A DNA stretch of 64,000 bases from Algoriphagus sp. (GCF_013373065.1 NZ_JABXIN010000013.1:62001-126000), one strand, 5' to 3'; shown: positions 8,423 through 17,400, counted from the stretch's first letter. Made by a program: numbers and translations. Notes: generated by a model not told the origin, from the sequence alone.

Positions 8423-10237
8423 TTGAAAAATCTGGTTTTCTTTTTTCTGTACTTTTCGATTTTTAATCTGGCACTTGCACAGTCTGTGGAGGAGTCTAAT
8501 AATATTCGTACTAAAGCTGATAGCATCAAGGATTTATATTTCGCCAGTGGGGAAGAAAACCTAGACTACTTGGCTAGCTTCATGGTATATGAGACCAATC
8601 CGGATAGCCTATTGAAATATGGGGAAATCTACTTGGAAAAAGCCCTGCGAGATTCCCTTGATAACCATATTTCCAGTGCCAATACGATGATTGGCTATTC
8701 CTACAAATTCAAGGGGGACTTGTCCAAGGCCCTTGAATATTTTTTAGAATCGCTGAAGTATGCCCAAAAGTCAGGGTCCATGGAAGCGCAGGGCGGAGCT
8801 TATATAACGATCGCTGACACCTATTCTGTCAGCGAAAACAGTCAAAATGCGGCAATTTATTACCGAAAAGGAATTGAAATCCTGGAGCAGGAAAACGATT
8901 CCACCGCGCTTGGCTCGGCCATCTTCAATGCAGGGGATGAGTATTTGAAATTGGGAAAGCTGGATTCTGCTTTGCTTTTTATAGAACGGGCCCAACTAAT
9001 TTTTAAAAAGGTAAATTTTGAATTGGGACAGGCCTATTGCCTCGGAAACCTAGGGATGATTTATGCGGAGAATGGAGATAAAATAACTTCCGAAAAAGAG
9101 ATCAATCAAGCGATTGAGATTCTTGAAAAGTACGAGGACTACTATGCCATATCTGACTATCTGAACTATTTGTCCAATATTTATTTGGAGAAAGGGGATA
9201 ACCAATCTGCTTTGCCTTATGCCCTCCGGAGTCTTGATCTCGCAAGTAAATATGGGTTGAAAGACCAGATCAGTGAAGCCAACCTTCTCCTGTCCACTAT
9301 TTATGAAGGTTTGAACAATTCGGCCAAAGCGCTGGAGTCTTACAAAAGGCATATTCAGTATAGGGACAGTGTCAATAATATCCAGGCCGTACAGGAAATG
9401 GCCAATCTGCGTACCGATTATGAGGTTTCCCAAAAACAAGCCGAAGTAGATCTCCTCGAAAGTGCCGCGACCATCGCCACTCTTCGGGCCAAGCGCCAGA
9501 CTTTGCTTCTTTATGGGGTCTTGTTGATGCTCATTTTAGTGGCTTTGTTGGCTATAGGTTCCTATAGACGTTTCCAATTTGAAAACAAGACGAAAAAAAT
9601 TATAGAGGAGGAGAAAAATCGCTCTGACGAACTCTTACTCAATATTCTCCCGGAGGAAATCGCGGATGAGTTAAAGGTCTATGGAAAAGTAAAGGCACAT
9701 CGCTTCAATTCTGCGACGGTACTCTTTACAGATTTCAAGAGTTTTTCTACCATGGCCGAACAAATAGCTCCAGAACAATTAGTGGAAAGCATTGACTACT
9801 ATTTCAAGGAGTTTGATGTGATTGTGGATAAGTATGGGCTGGAAAAGATCAAAACCATCGGGGATTCTTACATGTGTGCCGGTGGGCTACCTACTGAAAC
9901 CGAACGGCATGCCTTTGATGTGGTCCATGCTGCAATCGAAATGATGGCTTTAATTAAAAAACCAAAGCCAGCCGGAATTGTGCAATTTGAAATGCGGATA
10001 GGAATCCACACAGGCCCCATTGTTGCAGGTATTGTAGGAGTGAAAAAGTGGCAGTACGATATCTGGGGTGATACGGTCAACATCGCTTCCCGAATGGAAA
10101 GTAATTCAGAAGAAGGAAAGATCAATATCTCGGGAACGACCTATGAGATCATCAAGGATGAATTCGAATGTGAATACCGAGGCAGTGTCGAGATCAAAAA
10201 TCGAGGGATCTGGGATATGTATTATTTGAAGACTTAA
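8423..10237 (+). CDS. Membrane-anchored TPR adenylate cyclase (class III)
   Basis: A 604-aa protein started by TTG, the only codon that keeps the signal sequence (residues 1-20). Residues 60-330 hold tandem TPR-like repeats, predicted to be periplasmic, followed by one TM (about 361-381), a charged linker helix and a class III cyclase domain (about 425-590). Metal Asp residues are D437 (LFTD) and D481 (IGD); transition-state residues are N553 and R557 (NIASR). The purine-selecting pair is K477 (KIKTIG) and D546 (YDIWG), which marks ATP rather than GTP, so the product should be cAMP. Such TPR cyclases probably sense an envelope partner through the repeats. It is a single gene; no target is visible nearby. 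Confidence 0.88.
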   Translation: MKNLVFFFLYFSIFNLALAQSVEESNNIRTKADSIKDLYFASGEENLDYLASFMVYETNPDSLLKYGEIYLEKALRDSLDNHISSANTMIGYSYKFKGDLSKALEYFLESLKYAQKSGSMEAQGGAYITIADTYSVSENSQNAAIYYRKGIEILEQENDSTALGSAIFNAGDEYLKLGKLDSALLFIERAQLIFKKVNFELGQAYCLGNLGMIYAENGDKITSEKEINQAIEILEKYEDYYAISDYLNYLSNIYLEKGDNQSALPYALRSLDLASKYGLKDQISEANLLLSTIYEGLNNSAKALESYKRHIQYRDSVNNIQAVQEMANLRTDYEVSQKQAEVDLLESAATIATLRAKRQTLLLYGVLLMLILVALLAIGSYRRFQFENKTKKIIEEEKNRSDELLLNILPEEIADELKVYGKVKAHRFNSATVLFTDFKSFSTMAEQIAPEQLVESIDYYFKEFDVIVDKYGLEKIKTIGDSYMCAGGLPTETERHAFDVVHAAIEMMALIKKPKPAGIVQFEMRIGIHTGPIVAGIVGVKKWQYDIWGDTVNIASRMESNSEEGKINISGTTYEIIKDEFECEYRGSVEIKNRGIWDMYYLKT

Positions 10238-10300
10238 AGGGAAAGGCAGGTAAAGTCTTAATTTCCCAAAACCCTGAATCATTCATCATTAACTAGGTTG

Positions 10301-10324
10301 GCTATGTTTCTACGTGGTTCAAAA
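10301..10324 (+). repeat. 24-nt repeat, copy 1
   Basis: A 24-base stretch (core CTACGTGGTTCAAAA) recurs at 12361-12384 with two transitions. The copies flank the sulfatase gene region. A shorter related string, CTATGTGGTTTTAAT, occurs near 10710. It is probably a dispersed intergenic repeat. Confidence 0.55.
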
Positions 10325-10354
10325 TCTAGATTATTGAATCTTCTCCATTAATTG

Positions 10355-10408
10355 CCTCGGCTTTAAAGCCGAGGATAGGGAATATCAACCCTAATTGGCT
10401 TTAGCCAA
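10355..10408. repeat. Composite palindromic element, copy 1
   Basis: A perfect 20-bp palindrome, CCTCGGCTTTAAAGCCGAGG (10355-10374), is followed 20 bases later by TTGGCTTTAGCCAA (10395-10408). The same pair in the same order, with an identical second half, recurs at 10760-10813. A related family lies at 36790-37259. Confidence 0.75.
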
Positions 10409-10463
10409 ATATTTTCTCTTTTGTAGTAACCCGTCCTGAGCTCCTCCATTGCTATTCTATTCC

Positions 10464-10535
10464 TTACTTTTTGTTGTCAAAAAGTAACAAAAAAATTTTC
10501 CCTGAATCAGGCTGGAATGGCCTTCGGACCATTCC
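10464..10535. repeat. Paired hairpins in intergenic DNA
   Basis: A perfect 10-bp stem, TTACTTTTTG-TTGT-CAAAAAGTAA (10464-10487), is followed by a 7-bp stem GGAATGG / CCATTCC (10514-10535). No gene is evident. It resembles dispersed repeats common in Bacteroidota intergenic DNA, but only one copy lies in this window. Confidence 0.5.
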
Positions 10536-10759
10536 TGCTTGAACTTGCCAAACGCTAAAAATTGGTGGATCACCGAGACAAGCTCGGCGCTAACCGATTT
10601 TCTTCACGCTTATTGGCTGCGTTCAATTACCGCCTGCTTCAAAGGCAGATTGAATTCAATGGGAATTCTTTTCGCTTCGAAAAACGCTGTGCTATTCTTT
10701 AATCAAAAACCTATGTGGTTTTAATCCCACAATAAAATGGTGAGAACCCGCATTAATTG

Positions 10760-10813
10760 CCCTGAGTTTTAACTCGGGGATAAGGAATGCCGACCCTAAT
10801 TGGCTTTAGCCAA
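10760..10813. repeat. Composite palindromic element, copy 2
   Basis: An imperfect palindrome, CCCTGAGTTTTAACTCGGGG, is followed at the same spacing by TTGGCTTTAGCCAA (10800-10813), as in copy 1. The base changes in the first arm mostly keep pairing, which suggests that the folded form matters. Confidence 0.72.
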
Positions 10814-10863
10814 ATAGCATGCTTCTTAGGTTCTCAAAGCATCCAAAATATCCTTCCATTTCA

Positions 10864-12255
10864 CTATAGTTTTTCCTGAGAAAGCAACCTTTTTCTTTCC
10901 TCCAACCCAGCATTTATCATTTCCTCAAGCTGACTTCTCAATTTGAGCAAAACCTCCTGATAAGCTGGGTCCCCTGCTAAATTTCTTTTTTCCAGAACAT
11001 CTTCCCTTAGATCATAGAGTTCTTCCTGTTCGGGATGATTGATATAGCGGAAGTATTTCCAGCGATCCGTTCGAATGCCCTCACTCGGGGGAATGATGGG
11101 AGTCTGCCAAAGGTGTTCCACCAATATGGATTTTCTCTTGCTCAGCTCAGGAACAAGAAGCGGGACACCTTGCCAGTATTTAGGTATTTCGGCGTTGGCC
11201 AAATCCAAAATCGTGGCAGGCACATCAATATTCAGGGCCAATTCTTTTATGCGTTTTCCTCCTTCCTTTCTTGGATCATAAATGATCAAGGGGACTCGAA
11301 GCGAATTTTCATACATCAACCACTTTCCTGCAAGCTGTCTTTCACCGAGAAAATATCCATTATCCCCCATCAAAATGATAATGGTGTTTTTTGCCAAGCC
11401 TTGCTTTTCCAGGGTCTTTCTGATTTTCCCAATCTCTGCATCCACTTCTGAGATCATTCTGAAATACCCTTTGACACTATGCTGGTATTTCTCCGGGGTA
11501 TCATATCGCCAATGCCAACGGGTGCGGTTTTCACCGGTTCGTACATCTTCTGGTTGATCTAAAAAATATCCTTCATCCCCCAGCATGGGGGCAGGAATCT
11601 CGATGTCTCCGTACAACTCATCAAATTCCTCTGACCAGAAATACTGTAGCTCAGCAGGATCATGCGCATGGGGTGCGCTAAAGCTTAGCGAAAGCATAAA
11701 CGGTTTATCCGGAGGAGCATTTTTGATAAAGTCTATCGCTTGCTGACCGGTATATCTGCTGAGATGGACCGTATCGGTATCAAGGGTTTTAAAAAAATAC
11801 CCTCTTCGATCCGTAAAATTTCCGTTTCGATCATAGCTTTCCCCTACATCAAAAAGCGCTGAGAACCCGGAGAAGTTGACTCCAAACTTCCCAAAGAAAC
11901 CTGTGAAATAGCCGACTTTTCTCAGCTCTACCGGATAGGATTGATCCATAAATGCCTGATCGATCTCCCCTTGTCCAAAGGTATAGCCATGGGTGCGCTC
12001 ATACAGTCCTGTCAGGATACTCGCCCGACTTGCCGCACAGATAGGAGTAGTGACAAAGGCGTTTTCATAGTAAGTCCCTTCCTTGGCTAGGGCATCCATT
12101 TCCGGGGTTTGGATGATTGGATTTCCTGCAAAACCCAAGGCATCCCATCGCTGATCATCGGTGAGAATAAAAATGATATTCGGGCGATTATCACGTTGAG
12201 CAAATCCACGATAGAAAAGGAGAAAGAAGACTAGAAGAAAGAGGAACTTTTTCAT
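10864..12255 (-). CDS. Secreted sulfatase (formylglycine type)
   Basis: A 463-aa protein with a signal peptide (about 1-19, ending GFAQ). The sulfatase fold begins at PNIIFILTDDQRWDALG, where the Asp pair binds calcium. The catalytic motif CAASR (Cys73 to Arg77) has the C-x-A-x-R form in which Cys is converted to formylglycine by a separate enzyme. Downstream, APHAHDP and GDNGYFLGE complete the metal and sulfate site. It cleaves sulfate esters, probably on a glycan, in the periplasm. No polysaccharide-utilisation genes or formylglycine-generating enzyme are adjacent. It is flanked by repeats on both sides. Confidence 0.9.
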   Translation of the reverse strand: MKKFLFLLVFFLLFYRGFAQRDNRPNIIFILTDDQRWDALGFAGNPIIQTPEMDALAKEGTYYENAFVTTPICAASRASILTGLYERTHGYTFGQGEIDQAFMDQSYPVELRKVGYFTGFFGKFGVNFSGFSALFDVGESYDRNGNFTDRRGYFFKTLDTDTVHLSRYTGQQAIDFIKNAPPDKPFMLSLSFSAPHAHDPAELQYFWSEEFDELYGDIEIPAPMLGDEGYFLDQPEDVRTGENRTRWHWRYDTPEKYQHSVKGYFRMISEVDAEIGKIRKTLEKQGLAKNTIIILMGDNGYFLGERQLAGKWLMYENSLRVPLIIYDPRKEGGKRIKELALNIDVPATILDLANAEIPKYWQGVPLLVPELSKRKSILVEHLWQTPIIPPSEGIRTDRWKYFRYINHPEQEELYDLREDVLEKRNLAGDPAYQEVLLKLRSQLEEMINAGLEERKRLLSQEKL

Positions 12256-12360
12256 TTCTCAATATAAGAAAATGGTAAATCAAGGTATTTCTATTTGGTC
12301 CAGGAAAAATGAGGGGGGATTAGAATTTGGGAGCTTTTTTTTAATCAAAAAACTTTGCCC

Positions 12361-12384
12361 GCTATATTTCTATGTGGTTCAAAA
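12361..12384 (+). repeat. 24-nt repeat, copy 2
   Basis: The second copy of the 24-base motif at 10301-10324, in the same orientation and with two transitions. It lies in the space between the divergent sulfatase and AraC-type genes. Confidence 0.55.
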
Positions 12385-12504
12385 CCAAAACCATTAAAGT
12401 GACTTTCAATTGCTTGTAATCAATGGAAGTCTTACCAACTGAATGAGATGCATTGAATTGGGCAACTTTCGGTATTTTTAAAGTGCAACACCACTATCGC
12501 CATT

Positions 12505-13299
12505 TTGGTCATTCAAAATTATCATCCAGAAGAACCCTTCAATGCCCTTTTTAAGGAGTGTTATTACATCCATATGGAAAGAGGTTCCGGAGTGCGCAGC
12601 ATTCCGGTAATCGATGATTGCTACTATGATTTGGTCTTTTTCAAAGAGGCTAAGGGCGCTTTATGCTATGGCCCAAAAGCCACGGTCCTGCCCATCCATC
12701 ACAAAGTCTTTACCATCCATGATTTGCAGCCACCTTATCGTATTGAAGTGGAGGGAGCGCTTACCTTCTTTACCATTAAGGTGCAACCTTGGGCCAATGG
12801 GTATTTTTTTTCTGAGTTAAAAGGAAAGGGGATTCTCGATATCAAAAACAAAGAGCTGGGTGAATTATGGAAAGCCTTGTTTGCTGCTACTTCCCTGGCC
12901 GAACGCTTCCAATTGGCAGAGGGGTTTATGGAGTCGCATCCGGTGGAGGCATCTCCCTCGATGACCCTGGCTCGGGAAATCTGTGAATACATTTGTGAAC
13001 AGCAGGGCAAGGTTTCGGTAAACGAAATCAGCAATCGATTTGGACGCTCCCGCCAATATTTGGGTAAGGTCTTCAGAAAAGAGGTGCTCTATCCCTTAAA
13101 AAAATTCATCATTACCGTCCGCATTTTAGATTTGGTCAAGTACAAGGCAAGCCATCCTGAAATTTCCTTGACCGAATTGGGGTATTTGTACGGCTATTTT
13201 GACCAACCCCATTTTATCAACGATTTCAAGAAAGTCTGCGGGGTTCAGCCTATGCATTTTTTCAATAAGCTCCCCGAATTTATGCTGCGGCATGTGTAG
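12505..13299 (+). CDS. AraC-family transcriptional regulator
   Basis: A 264-aa protein. The N-terminal part (about 1-140) resembles the ligand-sensing domain DUF6597, with an early NYHPEEPFNALF segment. The C-terminal AraC helix-turn-helix (about 160-255) carries ISNRFGRSRQYLGKVF and a second helix pair ending YLYGYFDQPHFINDFKK. The frame starts with TTG at 12505; a later ATG (12574) would remove the first strand of the sensing domain, so the upstream start is preferred. It lies 61 bp before the serine hydrolase gene and may control it. The inducer is unknown. Confidence 0.82.
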   Translation: MVIQNYHPEEPFNALFKECYYIHMERGSGVRSIPVIDDCYYDLVFFKEAKGALCYGPKATVLPIHHKVFTIHDLQPPYRIEVEGALTFFTIKVQPWANGYFFSELKGKGILDIKNKELGELWKALFAATSLAERFQLAEGFMESHPVEASPSMTLAREICEYICEQQGKVSVNEISNRFGRSRQYLGKVFRKEVLYPLKKFIITVRILDLVKYKASHPEISLTELGYLYGYFDQPHFINDFKKVCGVQPMHFFNKLPEFMLRHV

Positions 13300-13360
13300 G
13301 TTTCCATTTTTACAATTTTATCTGCAAAGCAGGCCCCTTCTTTGCACAAAATTGAAGCAC

Positions 13361-14677
13361 ATGCGGTACATAGGAATTCTGTTTATACTGTTGATGGGTA
13401 TGGCCTGCGGGCAGCCTAATACGCTTGAAGACAAAGTGCTAGTTTCCGAATGGTCTGGAATGCGGGATTCAGTGGACACCTATTTTTCCAAACTGACAGC
13501 CTTGAAGCAGTTCAATGGGGTCGTGATGGCCTACCAAGGGGATGAAGTGATCCTGCATCAAGCCTACAATCTTCAAGGAGATACCAGTTCTTTGTTTGTG
13601 ACTACGGAATCCCAATTCGACATCCACTCTGTTTCGAAACTGATGACCCATTATCTCCTGGTGCAATTGGAATCGCAGGGCAAACTGTCCATGGATCAGA
13701 CCCTGGATGATTTTTTTGAAGGTTTTCCCCAAGGAGACCAAATCACCCTGCAAATGCTCTTGGAGCATCGCTCCGGATTGCCGCGAGAGTTAACGAATTT
13801 GGAGGGAGAGGAAATCGAACTGACACCGACCGAAATCGTCGCATTGGCCAAGAAAGAACCCTTGCTTTTTGAACCGGGAAGTGATGTGCAATATTCCAAT
13901 GTAGGCTATGAACTCCTGTATGAAATTGTGGCCCAGATCTACGGCAAGCCCTTTGCTCAATGTGTGGTGGATGAACTCTTCGTACCCTTGCAGATGGACC
14001 ATAGCGGAGTCCATTTTTATACCCAAGATTCCCAAATCACCCATTTGGCCAAGAACCACGTGTTGCAGGATACCCTATTGGTGGAGGTACCTAATATTTC
14101 TCGTGATGAGTTCCGTACGGCCCGTTTGTTTTCGACCACGGCCGATTTAAAGAAGTTCCTGGATGCCGTATCCCAAGAGCCCTTTGAGAGCGCCTTGCGA
14201 CATCAGGGAATCATTCAAAAGGATGGCGGTTCCCGAGGGATTCGGGCGCAGGTATACCGGGATTTAAACCATGATTTTGGCTTTGTGCTCTTGGCCAATT
14301 ATGATGAAATGCCCTTTTTCCAAACCGTGGAGGACCTGGCCAAGATGATGAAATCCGAACCGGTGGACTATCCCCAAGAAATCAACCGGAAGGCTATAGA
14401 AGTGGAGGAATCTATTTTAGAAAACTATGTTGGTTCCTACATCTTTCCCGACTTTGATGGATTGGTCCTGGAAGTAGCGATCCAAGATGGGGAATTAGTG
14501 ATCCTGCAGGATGGGGAGATTATTGGAAGGCTTCAGGCTGAATCGCCCACGGTATTTTTTGAAGATCCCAAATCCCGGGAGTCCTTTGAGTTTGTGAAAA
14601 ACGAATCAGGAACCTATGATGCGCGTATGGGTTGGAAGGGTATTGTCGTGGAGGGGGCTAGGAAGAGGGTGGAATAA
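13361..14677 (+). CDS. Serine hydrolase lipoprotein, class C beta-lactamase fold
   Basis: The open frame runs from 13199, but it overlaps the AraC gene; the start chosen is the ATG at 13361, which opens a lipoprotein signal (LFILLMGMAC, Cys14). The protein is 438 aa. It has the penicillin-binding fold: SVSK as the catalytic SxxK, YSNVGYELL as the YxN motif, and EHRSGLPREL. The C-terminal 90 residues form a small beta domain as in DUF3471-tailed esterases. It is probably a periplasmic peptidase or esterase rather than a true beta-lactamase. It is downstream of and co-oriented with the AraC regulator. TTG at 13352 is an alternative start. Confidence 0.82.
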   Translation: MRYIGILFILLMGMACGQPNTLEDKVLVSEWSGMRDSVDTYFSKLTALKQFNGVVMAYQGDEVILHQAYNLQGDTSSLFVTTESQFDIHSVSKLMTHYLLVQLESQGKLSMDQTLDDFFEGFPQGDQITLQMLLEHRSGLPRELTNLEGEEIELTPTEIVALAKKEPLLFEPGSDVQYSNVGYELLYEIVAQIYGKPFAQCVVDELFVPLQMDHSGVHFYTQDSQITHLAKNHVLQDTLLVEVPNISRDEFRTARLFSTTADLKKFLDAVSQEPFESALRHQGIIQKDGGSRGIRAQVYRDLNHDFGFVLLANYDEMPFFQTVEDLAKMMKSEPVDYPQEINRKAIEVEESILENYVGSYIFPDFDGLVLEVAIQDGELVILQDGEIIGRLQAESPTVFFEDPKSRESFEFVKNESGTYDARMGWKGIVVEGARKRVE

Positions 14678-14741
14678 AAAAGTAGAGGAGGCTCGGTATT
14701 AGGGTATAGATGCATTTTCGCCTAATAGGATTACGTGTTTT

Positions 14742-15671
14742 TCAATCAATGCCTAGCCTTTTGTGTAATTCGTACATTTGATTTGCAAGATCAATTTTTT
14801 CTAAGGTTGCTTTTCGTTTTTCTTCTGGCAAGCATTGAATGCATGTTTGATATTGAATTCCTTTATAGTTTTTCTTACAACTTGGACACAGATCCATTTT
14901 ATTTATATCAAAATTGAATGCACATCTATTACAGGCTGTAATAGTATCCTCAAAGGAAAGGTATTTAATCTGATCATCTAGATAGAGCAAAAATGCTTCG
15001 CGTTCAATTTTCTTGGCATTCCTATTTTTGGCCTCATCCCTTTGGAAGTAGTATTTTATGTTAAAAAGATTTTGACGGTTTTTCCACTGATTTCTAGAAA
15101 CAAAACATTTATCCCTTGTATCAGCTGAATCTATATCCTTGAAAAATATGTCAATCAATTCTTCAACTGATCTAGAAACTGTTTCATCGAATTCATAATG
15201 ACAGGATGTACACAGATACTTAGGTGACTTCTTCATCCTTACGTTTGGTTTCCTGCTGAAACATTTTGGGCAGAGAGGAGCAGCTTTGTAGTCGAAGTCA
15301 TTTATAACGTGCTCCCTAAATTTATTTTTGTCAAATACATCAGTATTGCTGATATGAGATTCTGTATACTCCCTGATGATTAAGTTTTCGTATTCATTGT
15401 ATTTTTTGGGATGGGAAAGATGCTGTAAAGTGAGTTTATCTGTACTACCACAAATCTGACAATTATCCTTAATGAAATTTTTACGCCTTTCTTGCCAGTC
15501 TTTTGAACGCCAAGATTCTTTTCCTTTTTTATTCTGTTCCCAGAATAAACCCTTTGCTTTTTCTAAAGAAATGCAATCAGATTCAAGGTCTTTTTTTAAT
15601 TGAATAATCTCTTTTAATGCAAGCATATTCCAATCATTTTTAATTAACCAGAAGTCGAGAAATTTTGTCAA
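14742..15671 (-). CDS. Multi-zinc-ribbon protein with HNH-like motif
   Basis: A 309-aa protein with several CxxC pairs. The first, CQICGSTDKLTLQHLSH, looks like the start of an HNH-type fold (CxxC, then Leu-x-x-His). Later pairs are CPKC with CTSC, then CNRC with CPSC, and CIQC. Residues 1-60 are helical and charged. It is rich in Lys, Asn and Tyr, unlike flanking housekeeping genes, and starts an AT-rich block of seven co-oriented genes (last in transcription order). The frame begins with TTG at 15671; ATG at 15626 is an alternative. A nucleic-acid-binding or nuclease role is a guess. Confidence 0.65.
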   Translation of the reverse strand: MTKFLDFWLIKNDWNMLALKEIIQLKKDLESDCISLEKAKGLFWEQNKKGKESWRSKDWQERRKNFIKDNCQICGSTDKLTLQHLSHPKKYNEYENLIIREYTESHISNTDVFDKNKFREHVINDFDYKAAPLCPKCFSRKPNVRMKKSPKYLCTSCHYEFDETVSRSVEELIDIFFKDIDSADTRDKCFVSRNQWKNRQNLFNIKYYFQRDEAKNRNAKKIEREAFLLYLDDQIKYLSFEDTITACNRCAFNFDINKMDLCPSCKKNYKGIQYQTCIQCLPEEKRKATLEKIDLANQMYELHKRLGID

Positions 15672-15934
15672 TTCTCGATTCTTTATTTGTTAAGAGGTTC
15701 TCAAGTTTAGCGATAATGAGAATAAATAATGATATAGGATTCAACATGGATAGTCGATTAGTGTCAGAAGAATTTTAAGTTTTAGTCCTTGTCATTCAAA
15801 TAATTCCCCCCTTCCCGTTTTTAAAAAGTAATAGTATATCAGAGAGAGGGAGTGACTTTCAGTAGTATTTTAGAAAAATTTCAAATTTGTAAGGATAGGA
15901 AGGAGTAGATACAATCTACACCTAGGTGGGGGGA

Positions 15935-16300
15935 TTAATAGTATCCTTTGCCCTTTATACAATGTCGGATTCCTCCTCTTGGATCATCCATATCTCCCTT
16001 ATATCTAGGAATAACATGACAATGAAAATGCATAACAGTTTGTCCAGCAGCTGCTCCACAATTCATTCCGATATTAAACCCATTTGGTTTCCGGTCCTTT
16101 TCAATAATTTCTTTCGCAAGATTAATAAGGGAGGTTAATTCACTTTGTTCTTCCTTATTTAAAGAAAAATAGTCACTCTTTTCTTCATTTGAAATAATCA
16201 AAATATGACCTGGCGATACGGGGTATCTATCATAGATCATAAAGAAAAATTTACCTGAGTAAATCTTCTTGTCTTCAGATATTTTTGAAAATATACTCAT
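15935..16300 (-). CDS. HIT-family nucleotide hydrolase
   Basis: A 121-aa protein with the histidine triad HFHCHVIPR (about residues 91-99), the catalytic motif of HIT nucleotidyl hydrolases and transferases, and the N-terminal PGHILII segment. The tail (DDPRGGIRHCIKGKGYY) is a specialised extension. HIT enzymes hydrolyse dinucleoside polyphosphates or nucleotide adducts. Its ATG overlaps the stop of the upstream HNH gene by one base (TAATG at 16298-16302), so the two proteins are probably made together and work as a pair. Confidence 0.85.
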   Translation of the reverse strand: MSIFSKISEDKKIYSGKFFFMIYDRYPVSPGHILIISNEEKSDYFSLNKEEQSELTSLINLAKEIIEKDRKPNGFNIGMNCGAAAGQTVMHFHCHVIPRYKGDMDDPRGGIRHCIKGKGYY

Positions 16301-17331
16301 TAAAATGTTCCTTCAAGTTCTTCACTAGGTGTCCAAGTTACAATTGAATTCTCTAAAGCTAGATTGTATTGTTTTTCTAAAAAAGAACGTCTTTGTTCTT
16401 TTGTTTTTCCCGTTTGGTTAATAATGGTCTCAGCCAAGGGATGTTTACTGCTTATATAAAACTCATTTCTATTAAAAAGTCTTTGTAAGTATTTACGATC
16501 TGGAACTTTTGCGCCTTTTTCCTTCGTGCTGTTCATAGATGAATGTGCAAGAACAAGATTCCAAACTCCGTTGATATTTGCTCCATTTTCCGCATGTATT
16601 TGCTTATTAATGTGGGGAAGAAAATGATCAACATGGCAAATATCTGGACTTCCTTGTATCACAGAAATATCTAGGAAACTATAGAAACATTTCCCTTTTT
16701 GGTACCCATTTAGTGAATCCCTTACGGAGGTAATATCAACTCTTCTCATCAAGTCATTCTCGAGGAAGAAAAGAGAAGAGTCTTCATCATACTTTACCTC
16801 TAGTAGATTTGGATTTATTTTCAGATTCCAAGCAGTTTCGACTAATTTCCACCTTGCTTCTGTTTCGTATTCAAAGTTTTCAAAGTGAAAACTTTCTTTT
16901 AGTTTAAGTAAGTGGTCTTTTATGATAATTCTCTTATTTCCATTTGAAAAGTCTTTTTCGTAAAACAAGTTTGGAATTTGCCCACCATTCACATTTTGAA
17001 ATGCGTCAACTACATTGACGAAGCCTAATCTTTCGGTCTGAAATAGTAGTTGGGCTTCATCAATTATTCCATTGTTGTATTCCCTACAATAGTTTAAAAA
17101 CTTGCTTGAGCTAGAATTCCCTTGTTTATCACTTTGTTTTAAATGATCTGTAATGTTGTGAGAAAATGGTCTGGCTAATTCTTTTAATGAAATAGATGTG
17201 GTTTCCTTTTCAATCAGCTCTAAAAGACTTTTAGCGAAGGCAAATTTGTAGGTCGCTGAATTTTTTCCAAATAGAATTAAAGCTCTCCATTGAGACTCTA
17301 AACTAGGGTCATTTATTTGGAAATTTGTCAT
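16300..17331 (-). CDS. HNH-type nuclease-like protein coupled to HIT gene
   Basis: A 343-aa protein. Residues 1-200 are a helical domain with ARWKLVETAW at about 170. The C-terminal third has an HNH pattern: GKCFYS, CHVDHFLPH (the metal His), NLVLAHSSMNSTK (the Asn) and SSKHPLAE (the last His). The usual structural cysteine pairs (CFYC and CN) are partly lost, here Ser and Met, so the zinc knuckle may be missing while the core HNH remains. The stop overlaps the HIT start. I recall similar HNH genes beside HIT genes and helicases in defence islands but cannot verify that here; no helicase is present in this window. Confidence 0.72.
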   Translation of the reverse strand: MTNFQINDPSLESQWRALILFGKNSATYKFAFAKSLLELIEKETTSISLKELARPFSHNITDHLKQSDKQGNSSSSKFLNYCREYNNGIIDEAQLLFQTERLGFVNVVDAFQNVNGGQIPNLFYEKDFSNGNKRIIIKDHLLKLKESFHFENFEYETEARWKLVETAWNLKINPNLLEVKYDEDSSLFFLENDLMRRVDITSVRDSLNGYQKGKCFYSFLDISVIQGSPDICHVDHFLPHINKQIHAENGANINGVWNLVLAHSSMNSTKEKGAKVPDRKYLQRLFNRNEFYISSKHPLAETIINQTGKTKEQRRSFLEKQYNLALENSIVTWTPSEELEGTF

Positions 17332-17400
17332 TGTTATTTAATTCAATTTTTCCCTAGGTGAGGCAAAGTTTGAAATCACTCCAAGGACTTCAATCCCTTA

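Larger units (their letters stand above)
10238..10863. other. Repeat-filled intergenic region
   Basis: This 626-base stretch between the cyclase and sulfatase genes carries several palindromic or repeated elements (listed separately): a 24-nt motif shared with 12361, two composite palindrome units and a TTACTTTTTG hairpin. A 61-codon frame at 10539-10724 overlaps this repeat DNA and has no protein-like features. Confidence 0.6.

Noticed and set aside
10539..10724. 61-codon plus-strand frame as a small gene.
   Set aside because: It starts in palindromic repeat DNA and shows no signal, motif or homologue-like pattern.
13199..13360. N-terminal extension of the serine hydrolase frame.
   Set aside because: It overlaps the AraC gene in another frame and precedes a proper lipoprotein signal at 13361.
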